Shown here: positions 16,559 to 24,674 of the stretch, one piece after another
Layout: every line of letters starts with the position of its first letter
How positions within the stretch are numbered: the first letter of the stretch is position 1
From: Paracoccus beibuensis
GTDB taxonomy: Bacteria; Pseudomonadota; Alphaproteobacteria; Rhodobacterales; Rhodobacteraceae
Length of the DNA stretch: 64,000 bases
NCBI RefSeq assembly: GCF_026162625.1
Contig: NZ_JAOTBD010000004.1
Coordinates: forward strand, 150,444-214,443
Direction: 5' to 3'
Translations under genes and position numbers: made by a program
The notes under the pieces: model-generated
What the model saw: only the letters and a program-made list of their open reading frames with translations
The model's database searches: none
Told to the model about the DNA's origin: nothing

Positions 16559-17272
16559 ATGACGGTTATGGAACATCCAGATCGCATTTTTCTGCGCGAC
16601 CACGTCATTTCGGCTGAAATCGGCGCGTTCCAGTCCGAACGCGGGCTGGACCAGCGGCTGCGCTTCAACGTCACGGTCGACCTGCGGGACGCCGTCACCG
16701 GCAGCGGTGACCACGTTGACAACATCCTGTCCTATGACGTGCTGACGCAGGCGGTCGCGACGGCCCTCGCCGATCGGCGCTATAACCTTGTCGAGACGCT
16801 GGCCGAAAAGATCGCTGCCGAGGTGCTGGCCCATCCGCGTGCCGCAACTGTCGCCGTCACCGTCGAAAAGCTGGATCGCGGCCCGGGCGCACTCGGCGTC
16901 TCGATCGTCCGCGATGCCGGACGCGTGCCGGTCACGGCAGCCGTTCCCGACGTGACCGTGCAACTTTTTCAGCCGGGTGCTGCCGCGCCCGAAGGAGCTG
17001 TGGTGCTGGTTCCCCCGCCATCAGATCATCACCTGCCCCGGGCGCGCAATGCCCGCCGCATCACCCTTCTGGCGCTCGACCAGTCGGCCTGGGCAGTTGC
17101 GGGCGGTCTGGGCATCGAGGTTGCCGAGACGCGAACGGAACTCGACGCCGCCATCCGGCAGCGCCAGCCCGTGGTCTGGGCGCCGGCGCGCCTTGCGGCC
17201 GATGATCCCGCCGCAGGTGAAACGCCCGCCGACCTGGCCGCCTGGCTGTCCCGGCGGCTTGGCGCAGGGTGA
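16559..17272 (+). CDS. folB: Dihydroneopterin aldolase-family protein with a C-terminal extension
   Basis: Residues 5-125 form a FolB/tunnelling-fold domain: DRIFLRDHVISAEIGAFQSE at the start, the ILSYDVLTQAV segment, then YNLVETLAEKIAAEVLAHP with the conserved active-site glutamate, and VAVTVEKLDRGPGA. FolB converts dihydroneopterin to hydroxymethyl-dihydropterin in folate synthesis. The protein is 237 residues, about twice the usual FolB length; the second half (RRITLLALDQSAWAVAGGLG onward) is unassigned and may be a degenerate second domain. Its stop is 11 bases before the folP start codon, supporting the role in folate synthesis. Confidence 0.85.
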   Translation: MTVMEHPDRIFLRDHVISAEIGAFQSERGLDQRLRFNVTVDLRDAVTGSGDHVDNILSYDVLTQAVATALADRRYNLVETLAEKIAAEVLAHPRAATVAVTVEKLDRGPGALGVSIVRDAGRVPVTAAVPDVTVQLFQPGAAAPEGAVVLVPPPSDHHLPRARNARRITLLALDQSAWAVAGGLGIEVAETRTELDAAIRQRQPVVWAPARLAADDPAAGETPADLAAWLSRRLGAG

Positions 17273-17283
17273 CGGGCGCGACC

Positions 17284-18276
17284 ATGTCCGGGGACCGCGT
17301 CTATTACCGCCCCATCCCGCAGGCCCATGGCGGTCGCTGGCGCCTTGCCGGCGGCTGGACGGGCTTTTCCAGCTTCGAACGTCTGCAGCGCGGCCAGGCA
17401 CCCGTCGTGATCGAAACGGCACCCGATGACATCATGAAGGCGCTGACGGCGCCTCGCCCACCACTCATGGGCCTGTCGCTGGACCGCCCGCGCCTGATGG
17501 GCATCGTCAACGCCACGCCGGACAGCTTTTCGGACGGCGGCCATTACGATCCCCTGCAGCAGGCGCGGACGCTGGTCGACAACGGCGCCGACATCCTCGA
17601 CATAGGCGGCGAATCGACCCGCCCCGGAGCGGCGGAGTTGCCCGTGCCCGAGGAGACGGCCCGTGTCCTGCCGGTCGTGACGGGGATGTCGGCGATGATC
17701 CCGGTCTCGATCGATACGCGGAAGGCGGAGGTCGCAAGGGCCGCGCTGGCTGGGGGTGCGGCGTTGGTGAACGACGTGTCGGGGTTCGACTTCGACCCCA
17801 ATCTGCCCGCGGTCGTGGCGCAGGCCGGGGTTCCCGTCTGCCTGATGCACGCCCAGGGCCTGCCCGAGACGATGCAGCACCATCCGCGATACGACGATGT
17901 TCTTCTGGATGTCTACGACGCGCTGGCGGACCGCGTGGCGCGTGCTGTCGCGGCGGGGGTCCGGGCGGACAGGATCGTGATCGATCCGGGGATCGGCTTT
18001 GGCAAGACGCAGGCGCATAATCTGGCGATTCTGCGGCGGATCTCGCTGTTTCACGGCCTGGGCTGCCCGGTGCTTCTGGGCATCTCGCGCAAGCGCTTCA
18101 TCGGCACCATCGGCGGCGCCGAGACGCCAGCCGATCGGGTACCGGGAACGCTGGCGCTGACGGTTGCGGCGGTTGCGCAAGGAATCCAGATCCACCGGGT
18201 CCACGACGTCGCCGAACATGCACAAGGGCTGCGCCTGATCGCAGCCCTCAATGAAAATGAAAAGGCAGTGACATGA
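17284..18276 (+). CDS. folP: Dihydropteroate synthase
   Basis: It condenses hydroxymethyl-dihydropterin pyrophosphate with p-aminobenzoate; this enzyme is the sulfonamide target. The 330-residue sequence has the pterin-site motif [16 protein letters not shown] at about residues 71-86, [32 protein letters not shown], a DPGIGFGKT loop and the LLGISRKRF phosphate-binding segment near residue 263. About 70 residues precede the barrel, longer than in E. coli. I start at MSGDRVYY; a GTG 15 bases upstream overlaps the folB stop and is also possible. The stop overlaps the glmM start in an ATGA. Confidence 0.95.
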   Translation: MSGDRVYYRPIPQAHGGRWRLAGGWTGFSSFERLQRGQAPVVIETAPDDIMKALTAPRPPLMGLSLDRPRLMGIVNATPDSFSDGGHYDPLQQARTLVDNGADILDIGGESTRPGAAELPVPEETARVLPVVTGMSAMIPVSIDTRKAEVARAALAGGAALVNDVSGFDFDPNLPAVVAQAGVPVCLMHAQGLPETMQHHPRYDDVLLDVYDALADRVARAVAAGVRADRIVIDPGIGFGKTQAHNLAILRRISLFHGLGCPVLLGISRKRFIGTIGGAETPADRVPGTLALTVAAVAQGIQIHRVHDVAEHAQGLRLIAALNENEKAVT

Positions 18277-19616
18277 GCAGGAAACTCTTCGGAACGGACG
18301 GCGTGCGCGGGCGGGCAAACGCCTTTCCCATGACCGCCGAGATGGCGTTGCGGCTTGGTGCGGCGGCTGGACGATACTTCCGCCGCGACGGGCGCAATCG
18401 TCACCGGGTGGTGATCGGCAAGGATACGCGGCTGTCCGGCTATATGCTGGAAAACGCGCTGACGGCGGGGCTGACCAGCACCGGCATGAACGTCCTGCTG
18501 CTGGGACCCGTGCCGACGCCCGCGGTCGGGTTCCTCACGCGGTCCATGCGCGCCGACCTGGGGATCATGATCTCGGCCAGTCACAACCCGGCCGACGACA
18601 ACGGGATCAAGTTCTTCGGTCCCGACGGCTTCAAGCTGTCCGACGAGGCCGAGGCCGAGATCGAGGCGATCGTCTCGGGTCATATCGAACCGGCGCAACC
18701 GGTCAATATCGGCCGCGCCAAGCGCATCGACGACGGACGCGGCCGCTATGTCGAATATGCCAAGACCACCCTGCCCTCGAAGCTGCGGCTGGACGGGCTG
18801 AAGGTGGTCATCGACTGCGCCCACGGTGCCGCCTATCGCGCCGCGCCCGATGTCTTGTGGGAGCTGGGAGCCGATGTCATCCCGCTTGGCATCAAGCCCG
18901 ACGGGTCCAACATCAACGATGGCGTCGGCAGCACCCATCCGCAGGCCTGTGCTGCGGCGGTGTGCGAACACGGCGCGCATCTTGGGATCAGCCTGGACGG
19001 GGACGCCGACCGCGTGGTGATCGTCGATGAGAAGGGGCGCGTCGCGGACGGCGACCAGATCATGGCGCTGCTGGCGGGCCGTTGGGCGGACCAGGGCCGG
19101 CTGGCCGGCAGGGCGCTGGTCGCGACGGTGATGTCGAACCTGGGGCTTGAACACTATCTCGACGGTCGCGGCCTGAGGCTGGAGCGCACGAAGGTCGGCG
19201 ACCGCTACGTGGTCGAGCGCATGCGCGAGGGTGGTTTCAACCTGGGCGGCGAACAATCCGGCCACATCGTGATGACGGACTATGCGACGACCGGCGACGG
19301 CTTGGTTGCCGCAATGCAGGTTTTGGGCGCGATGGCCGAAACAGGGCAAACCGCCAGCGAGCTTGTCAGCCAGTTCGATCCCGTCCCGCAGATGCTGAAG
19401 AATGTCCGCTATGCGCCGGGGGCCGATCCGCTGTCGACCGACGGTGTACGACGGGTCATCGCCGATGCCGAGGCGCGGCTGGCGGGCCACGGTCGCGTGC
19501 TGATCCGCAAGTCCGGCACCGAACCGCTGATCCGCGTGATGGCCGAAGCCGAGGATGAAACCGTGCTGAGCCAGGTCGTCGACGACATCGTCACCGCCGT
19601 CGAGCACGCCGTCTAA
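18273..19616 (+). CDS. glmM: Phosphoglucosamine mutase
   Basis: It converts glucosamine-6-phosphate to glucosamine-1-phosphate for UDP-GlcNAc, hence peptidoglycan and lipopolysaccharide. The 447-residue protein begins with the diagnostic [13 protein letters not shown], carries the phosphoserine loop [14 protein letters not shown] near residues 97-110, the metal loop SLDGDADRV and the sugar-binding GGEQSGHIV, and ends with [12 protein letters not shown]. Its ATG overlaps the folP stop, giving the folB-folP-glmM operon seen in many bacteria. The last four bases overlap the 3-prime end of the convergent monooxygenase gene. Confidence 0.97.
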   Translation: MSRKLFGTDGVRGRANAFPMTAEMALRLGAAAGRYFRRDGRNRHRVVIGKDTRLSGYMLENALTAGLTSTGMNVLLLGPVPTPAVGFLTRSMRADLGIMISASHNPADDNGIKFFGPDGFKLSDEAEAEIEAIVSGHIEPAQPVNIGRAKRIDDGRGRYVEYAKTTLPSKLRLDGLKVVIDCAHGAAYRAAPDVLWELGADVIPLGIKPDGSNINDGVGSTHPQACAAAVCEHGAHLGISLDGDADRVVIVDEKGRVADGDQIMALLAGRWADQGRLAGRALVATVMSNLGLEHYLDGRGLRLERTKVGDRYVVERMREGGFNLGGEQSGHIVMTDYATTGDGLVAAMQVLGAMAETGQTASELVSQFDPVPQMLKNVRYAPGADPLSTDGVRRVIADAEARLAGHGRVLIRKSGTEPLIRVMAEAEDETVLSQVVDDIVTAVEHAV

Positions 19617-20743
19617 CCCGCCAGGTCCGCCACCGGATCGTAGTCGTAGAGCCAGTCGAAGCGTCCGGGCATCAGCCCGGGCGCCGCGCGATCCGCCAGC
19701 CGCAGGGCAGCATGACCCAGAAGGCGCTTCGCCCCGCCGAGGTGATAGTTCCGCGCATTGGCGTTCGCGGCAGCCACGATGCGACGCGTGCGCGGCTGTC
19801 GCAGCGACTGATAACGCGAAAGCGCGACGCCCTGGTCGGCATCGTCGTCCAGACAGGCGGCCAGAACCCAGGCATCCTCGATCGCCATTCCCGCGCCCTG
19901 GGCCAGAAACGGCAGCGTCGGATGCGCGGCATCGCCCAGCAGGACCAGCCGCCCGTCATGCCACCGCGTCGCAACCTCGTGCCGGAAAAGCCCCCAGAGG
20001 TGGACCTGCCCGATGGCGGCAAGCCAACCGGGGACAGGGCCGCCGAAGCCTGCGAAGGCCGCCCGCAGCTGGTCGGGATCGCCGGGGTGGGACCATCCTT
20101 CGTCCTGCCAGTCGCGCCGCTCCTCGACGGCGACGATGTTGCGCAGCCCGCCCGCCAGCGGATAGCTGACGATGTGACGCCCCGGCCCCATGAAGACATG
20201 CGCTTCCGGGGCGGAGTCCGGCTTGGCGGGGATCACCGCCCTCCAGGCGGTCTGGCCGGTGAAGAACGGCACCTCGCGCCCGGCCAGCAAGGGGCGGAGG
20301 CGGCTTTTGACCCCATCCGCGGCCACGACCAGCGGCACATCGGGAACGCTGTCGAGATCCTGGCCGAAGCGCAGGTCCACGCCGGCGGCCGCCGCGGCCT
20401 CTGCCAACAGCGACACCAAGGACGCCCGGTGGATCAGCACGAAGCGGACCTGCGACCGGTGCGCCAGAAGATCCATCCGCAGCACGCGGCGCCCCTGCTG
20501 GTCGTTCAGCTGAACCGCCGCCGTCCGCAGCGTGACCGCATCCAGCGAGGCCCCCAATCCGAGCGCATCAAGCACCCGAACCGAATTGGCCGACAGTTGG
20601 AGGCCCGCGCCGACTTCGGTCAGTGCCGGCGCCCGTTCCAGAACGGTCACGCGCGCCCCGCGCCGTGCCAGGGCAAGCGCCGCCGTCAGGCCGCCGATGC
20701 CGGCCCCCACGATCGTCGCCGTGCGGTCGGAAAGCGAACCCAT
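19613..20743 (-). CDS. FAD-dependent aromatic-ring monooxygenase, salicylate hydroxylase-like
   Basis: The 376-residue protein is a group A flavoprotein monooxygenase. The dinucleotide-binding motif [20 protein letters not shown] is at the N-terminus, followed by [20 protein letters not shown], typical of salicylate and 3-hydroxybenzoate hydroxylase relatives. The second FAD motif [20 protein letters not shown] is near residue 275 with the DD-containing helix after it. Members hydroxylate aromatic acids with NAD(P)H and O2; the substrate is not determined. The start MGSLSDR has GGAGG five bases upstream; an upstream GTG two codons earlier is less likely. It may be cotranscribed with the following dksA neighbour only if transcription reads through 24 bases. 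Confidence 0.85.
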   Translation of the reverse strand: MGSLSDRTATIVGAGIGGLTAALALARRGARVTVLERAPALTEVGAGLQLSANSVRVLDALGLGASLDAVTLRTAAVQLNDQQGRRVLRMDLLAHRSQVRFVLIHRASLVSLLAEAAAAAGVDLRFGQDLDSVPDVPLVVAADGVKSRLRPLLAGREVPFFTGQTAWRAVIPAKPDSAPEAHVFMGPGRHIVSYPLAGGLRNIVAVEERRDWQDEGWSHPGDPDQLRAAFAGFGGPVPGWLAAIGQVHLWGLFRHEVATRWHDGRLVLLGDAAHPTLPFLAQGAGMAIEDAWVLAACLDDDADQGVALSRYQSLRQPRTRRIVAAANANARNYHLGGAKRLLGHAALRLADRAAPGLMPGRFDWLYDYDPVADLAG

Positions 20744-20767
20744 CGGCACCTCCGGCGGAAAGACCTT

Positions 20768-21190
20768 TCAGTCGTCGCGGTGAACGCGTTCCTTGCGCTC
20801 GTGACGCTCCTGCGCCTCCAGCGTCATGGTGGCAATGGGGCGGGCGTCAAGGCGGCGCAGGCTGATCGGCTCTCCGGTCATCTCGCAATAGCCGTAATCG
20901 CCCGTCTCGATGCGGCGCAGCGCGGCGTCGATCTTGCTGACCAGCTTGCGCTGGCGGTCCCGGGTGCGAAGTTCCAGCGCGCGGTCGGTTTCCTCGCTGG
21001 CGCGGTCGGCCAGGTCGGGCACCGCGCGGGCACTGTCCTGAAGACCTTCCAGCGTCTCGGCCGACTGGTCCAGCAGCTCCTGTTTCCAGGCTTCGAGTTT
21101 CCGCCGGAAGTATTCCAGCTGGCGGTCGTTCATGAAGGGCTCGTCCTCGGCGGGACGATAGTCCTGGGGCAGGAAGGTCTGGGCTTTCAT
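20768..21190 (-). CDS. dksA: DksA-like RNA polymerase-binding regulator lacking zinc-finger cysteines
   Basis: The 140-residue product has the DksA layout: an N-terminal coiled-coil hairpin (about residues 25-105, RRKLEAWKQELLDQSAE and ADRASEETDRALELRTRDRQ) that enters the polymerase secondary channel, then the globular RRIETGDYGYCEMTGEPISL region. The tip residues and the RRLDARPIAT segment agree with DksA. Where E. coli DksA has four zinc cysteines, this protein keeps only one (GYCEMTGE) and loses the second pair (MTLEAQERHE). Reduced-cysteine DksA proteins are known in Rhodobacter. It should act with ppGpp in transcription control. An ATG with weak upstream GGAGG is used. Confidence 0.92.
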   Translation of the reverse strand: MKAQTFLPQDYRPAEDEPFMNDRQLEYFRRKLEAWKQELLDQSAETLEGLQDSARAVPDLADRASEETDRALELRTRDRQRKLVSKIDAALRRIETGDYGYCEMTGEPISLRRLDARPIATMTLEAQERHERKERVHRDD

Positions 21191-21361
21191 ACGTCCTCCG
21201 GCGGCGCCGGGCGGAGCAAAGATTCCGGCACCTTGCGCGCCCCCATAAAGTATGACGTCCTGCTTGTCACTAGGGTTGAAGCTGCTGTCATGCGTATTGT
21301 GCAATCCGACACCGCAAAAGGGCTGCTTGCGCCAAGGGTTTCTCGCAAAAGGAGTGTTTTC

Positions 21362-22204
21362 ATGCAGTTTTCCGGCACCGACCGCTATGTCGCGCCACCC
21401 GACCTGGCGATGGCCGTCAACGCGGCCGTCACGCTGGAGCGCCCGCTTCTGGTCAAGGGAGAGCCGGGGACCGGCAAGACAGAGCTGGCGCGGCAGGTCG
21501 CGGCCAGCCTGGCGATGCCGATCATCGAATGGCACGTGAAATCCACTACCAAGGCGCAGCAGGGCCTCTATGAATACGACGCCGTCAGCCGGTTGCGCGA
21601 CAGCCAGTTGGGCGACGAACGGGTCCACGACGTCGCGCACTATATCCGCAAGGGCAAGCTGTGGCAGGCGTTCGAGGCGCCAACGCGTACCGTCCTGCTG
21701 ATCGACGAGGTCGACAAGGCCGATATCGAATTCCCGAACGACCTTCTGCAGGAACTCGACCGGATGGAGTTCCACATCTACGAGACCGGAGAGACCGTCC
21801 GCGCCAAACATCGCCCTGTCGTCATAATCACCTCGAACAACGAGAAAGAGCTGCCGGACGCCTTCCTGCGCCGCTGCTTTTTCCACTACATCCGCTTCCC
21901 CGACGCCGACACGCTGAAGGCCATCGTCGAGGTGCATTTCCCCGGCCTCAGACCCGCCCTTCTGGACGCGGCGCTCTCGCAATTCGTGGAACTGCGCGAT
22001 GTGCCGGGCCTGAAGAAGAAACCGTCGACCAGCGAGTTCCTTGACTGGCTCAAGCTGATCCTGGCCGAGGACCTGGCGCCCGCGGACCTGAAGCGCGACC
22101 CGTCGACCATGCTGCCCCGCCTGCACGGCGCGCTGCTGAAGAACGAACAGGACGTCGCGCTGTTCGAAAAGCTGGCCTTCATGGCACGGCGGCAGACGCG
22201 CTGA
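21362..22204 (+). CDS. MoxR-family AAA+ ATPase
   Basis: The 280-residue protein has Walker A GEPGTGKTE at about residues 34-42, Walker B LLIDEVDKAD near 112-121, the sensor region VIITSNNEKELPDAF and an arginine finger region RRCFFHYIRFPD. MoxR ATPases act as chaperones that insert metal or cofactor, normally together with a von Willebrand A-domain protein encoded next door. Here the next gene is metY, so no VWA partner adjoins it. The start has an AAAGGAG site seven bases upstream. The promoter region lies divergent to dksA. Confidence 0.9.
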   Translation: MQFSGTDRYVAPPDLAMAVNAAVTLERPLLVKGEPGTGKTELARQVAASLAMPIIEWHVKSTTKAQQGLYEYDAVSRLRDSQLGDERVHDVAHYIRKGKLWQAFEAPTRTVLLIDEVDKADIEFPNDLLQELDRMEFHIYETGETVRAKHRPVVIITSNNEKELPDAFLRRCFFHYIRFPDADTLKAIVEVHFPGLRPALLDAALSQFVELRDVPGLKKKPSTSEFLDWLKLILAEDLAPADLKRDPSTMLPRLHGALLKNEQDVALFEKLAFMARRQTR

Positions 22205-22260
22205 TCGTTGGCGCACGGGCGCGGCCCCGCTAAGCTGGCCGCACCATCAGGAGGGATGAC

Positions 22261-23547
22261 ATGACCCAGAACCACGGCTTCGACACGCTTGCCATCCATG
22301 CGGGTGCCGCCGCCGATCCGGCCACCGGCGCGCGGCAGGTGCCGATCTATCAAACCACGGCCTATGCCTTTCGCGACGCCGAACACGCCGCGCGGCTTTT
22401 CAACCTGCAAAAGGTGGGTTTCATCTATTCGCGCCTGACGAACCCGACGGTCGCGGCGCTGCAATCGCGCATCGCCGCGCTCGAGGGCGGCGCAGGGGCG
22501 GTCTGCTGTTCGTCCGGCCACGCCGCCCAGATCATGGCGCTGTTCCCGCTGATGGAGCCGGGGCGCAACATCGTGGCCTCGACCCGCCTTTACGGCGGGA
22601 CGGTCACGCAGTTCAGCCACACGATCCGCCGCTTTGGCTGGAAGGCGCGCTTCGTCGACATCGACGACCCCGACGCGCTGCGGACGGCCATTGACGGCGA
22701 CACGCGGGCGATCTTCTGCGAGTCGATCGGCAACCCCGGCGGCCATGTCGCGGACATCCCCGCAATCGCCGCGGTGGCGGATGCGGCGGGCATCCCGCTG
22801 ATCGTCGACAACACGCTGGCGACGCCCTACCTCTGCCGCCCGATCGAGATGGGCGCCACGCTGGTTGTCCACAGTCTGACGAAGTACATGACCGGGAACG
22901 GTACCGTGACGGGCGGGGTCGTCGTGGACAGCGGCAAGTTCGACTGGTCGGCCAGCGACAAGTTCCCCAGCCTTTCGGCGCCCGAGCCCGCCTATCACGG
23001 CATGACGTTCCACGAGACCTTCGGATCGCTCGCCTTCACCTTCCACGGCATCGCCATCGGGCTGCGCGACCTCGGCATGACGATGAACCCGCAAGGTGCG
23101 CATTACACGCTGATGGGGATCGAGACCCTGGGCCTGCGGATGGAGCGCCACGTCGCGAACGCCCAGAAGGTCGCGGAATGGCTGCAGGCCGATCCGCGGG
23201 TTGAAACGGTGACCTATGCCGGGCTGGACAGCTCGCCCTGCAGTGCGACGGCGCGGCGGCTTTACCCGAAGGGCGCGGGGGCGCTGTTCACCTTCGCGAT
23301 CAAGGGCGGATATGCGGCGGCGGTCAGGCTGGTCGATGCGCTGCAACTGTTTAGCCATGTCGCCAACCTGGGCGACGCGCGGTCGCTGGTGATCCATTCG
23401 GCCTCGACCACGCACCGGCAACTGACCGAAGACCAGCAGCGCGCCGCAGGCGCCGCGCCCGAGGTCGTGCGCCTGTCGGTGGGGATCGAGGATCCCGACG
23501 ACCTGATCGCGGATCTGGACCAGGCGCTGGCCAAGGCGACCGCCTGA
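22261..23547 (+). CDS. metY: O-acetylhomoserine aminocarboxypropyltransferase (sulfhydrylase)
   Basis: This PLP enzyme makes homocysteine (or methionine with methanethiol) from O-acetylhomoserine and sulfide. The 428 residues fit the long O-acetylhomoserine sulfhydrylase subgroup of the Cys/Met metabolism family: GFDTLAIHAG at the N-terminus, PIYQTTAYAFRDAEHA, FIYSRLTNPTVAALQ, the PLP phosphate loop CCSSGHAAQ, and HSLTKYMTGNGTVTGGVVVD, in which the lysine near residue 207 binds PLP. HSASTTHRQL and SVGIEDPDDLIADL complete the C-domain. A GGAGGG site precedes the ATG. No SAM riboswitch can fit in the 56-base upstream gap. Confidence 0.95.
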   Translation: MTQNHGFDTLAIHAGAAADPATGARQVPIYQTTAYAFRDAEHAARLFNLQKVGFIYSRLTNPTVAALQSRIAALEGGAGAVCCSSGHAAQIMALFPLMEPGRNIVASTRLYGGTVTQFSHTIRRFGWKARFVDIDDPDALRTAIDGDTRAIFCESIGNPGGHVADIPAIAAVADAAGIPLIVDNTLATPYLCRPIEMGATLVVHSLTKYMTGNGTVTGGVVVDSGKFDWSASDKFPSLSAPEPAYHGMTFHETFGSLAFTFHGIAIGLRDLGMTMNPQGAHYTLMGIETLGLRMERHVANAQKVAEWLQADPRVETVTYAGLDSSPCSATARRLYPKGAGALFTFAIKGGYAAAVRLVDALQLFSHVANLGDARSLVIHSASTTHRQLTEDQQRAAGAAPEVVRLSVGIEDPDDLIADLDQALAKATA

Positions 23548-23551
23548 GGGT

Positions 23552-23579
23552 GCGGACCGGGATGCTGCCCCCGGTCCGC
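23552..23579. terminator. Bidirectional hairpin between metY and the SIMPL gene
   Basis: Ten perfect base pairs (GCGGACCGGG with CCCGGTCCGC) enclose an eight-base loop. The element lies between the stop codons of two convergent genes. Confidence 0.7.
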
Positions 23580-23583
23580 CCGA

Positions 23584-24474
23584 TCAGTTCGCGGGCGCTT
23601 CGGGCAGTGGTTCCTCGATGCCGGGAACGATCGGCTCGTCCGGCGCGGGGGCGGCGTCACCCGGCATGGGCGGCACGACTTCGGGCGCGTCCTTGCCGTG
23701 ACCGTGGCGCTTGCCGTGGTGCATCGGCGCGCAGGCTCCGTCGCCGGTCAGGCCGTATTCGATCTCGACCTGCGCCGACATCTCGACCTCTCCGGGCTGC
23801 ACCGGCACCGACTCGGCCATCGCGGCATCCATGCGCATCATCGGGCGCGGACCGCCGCCGCCGGTCGCGACATCGCGCAGGGCGATGATCGGGCCAAGCG
23901 TCGTGCCGGAGGCCTCGGCCAGAACCTCGGCCTTGCGGCGCGCATCGGCGACCGCGTCGCGGCGCGCCTGGTCCAGCGCCTCGGCGCCGTCCTCGCGGCT
24001 GAAGGTGATGCCGTTGATCTCGTTCGCGCCGGCCGCGACGATTGCGTCCAGAACCTCTCCGGTGCGGGCCAGGTCGGTCACGCGCACGCTGACGATGTTG
24101 CTGGCCTGATAGCCGGTGACCTCGGGCGCCTGGTTCTCGGGATAGTTCATCATCGGGTTCAGGGTCAGCCCCGAAGTCTGGATCTGCGTCTCGTCGATGC
24201 CGGCGCCGCGCAGCGCCTCGATGACGGCCGCCTGCTGGTCCGAATTCAGGCGCATCGCCTCGGCCGCACTGTCGGCCTGCGTCGTTACGCCCAACTGCAC
24301 AGTCGCCATGTCCGGCGCGACGCGGGATTGTCCTTCGCCGCTGACCGTCAGGCGCGAGGGTCCGGCCATGCCGCAGGACTGGGCGGCCGCCGCAAGAGGG
24401 GCTGCGGCAAGCACCGCGACGGCCCCGGACAAGGCCAGCCGGCGAACACGGGAGGATGTGAAGATCGGTCGCAT
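23584..24474 (-). CDS. Periplasmic SIMPL-domain (DUF541) protein
   Basis: The 296-residue product has a long signal peptide (about residues 1-33, ending AAPLAAAAQS) and a SIMPL domain: LTVSGEGQSRVAPDMATVQL, ALRGAGIDETQIQTSGLTLN, a YQASNIVSVRV strand and a DARRKAEVLAEASGTTLGPI helix. SIMPL proteins are exported and linked in a few species to stress tolerance or outer-membrane function; the biochemical role is not settled. A C-terminal tail rich in His, Pro and Glu (after GACAPMHHGKRHGHGKD) is atypical and could bind metal. The ATG has an AAAGGA site. Confidence 0.85.
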   Translation of the reverse strand: MRPIFTSSRVRRLALSGAVAVLAAAPLAAAAQSCGMAGPSRLTVSGEGQSRVAPDMATVQLGVTTQADSAAEAMRLNSDQQAAVIEALRGAGIDETQIQTSGLTLNPMMNYPENQAPEVTGYQASNIVSVRVTDLARTGEVLDAIVAAGANEINGITFSREDGAEALDQARRDAVADARRKAEVLAEASGTTLGPIIALRDVATGGGGPRPMMRMDAAMAESVPVQPGEVEMSAQVEIEYGLTGDGACAPMHHGKRHGHGKDAPEVVPPMPGDAAPAPDEPIVPGIEEPLPEAPAN

Positions 24475-24674
24475 CAAGGGTCCTTTCTGATCGCGCAATC
24501 GCTGAAGACTTGATGCCCCGCCGATCACCGGCTGCCTAGCCCCCGGCGCCGCGAATCCGATCACAGATGTGGCAGTTCTTCTTTCAACGATCCACAATTT
24601 GCGGTAGAGATCGGATTGAGGACAACGACATCGCGCGCAATGATCGCACGGTGCAGATCGAGCAACGAACACAC

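Noticed and set aside
22205..22260. SAM riboswitch before metY
   Set aside because: The gap of 56 bases contains no pseudoknot-type conserved core and is too short for a leader.
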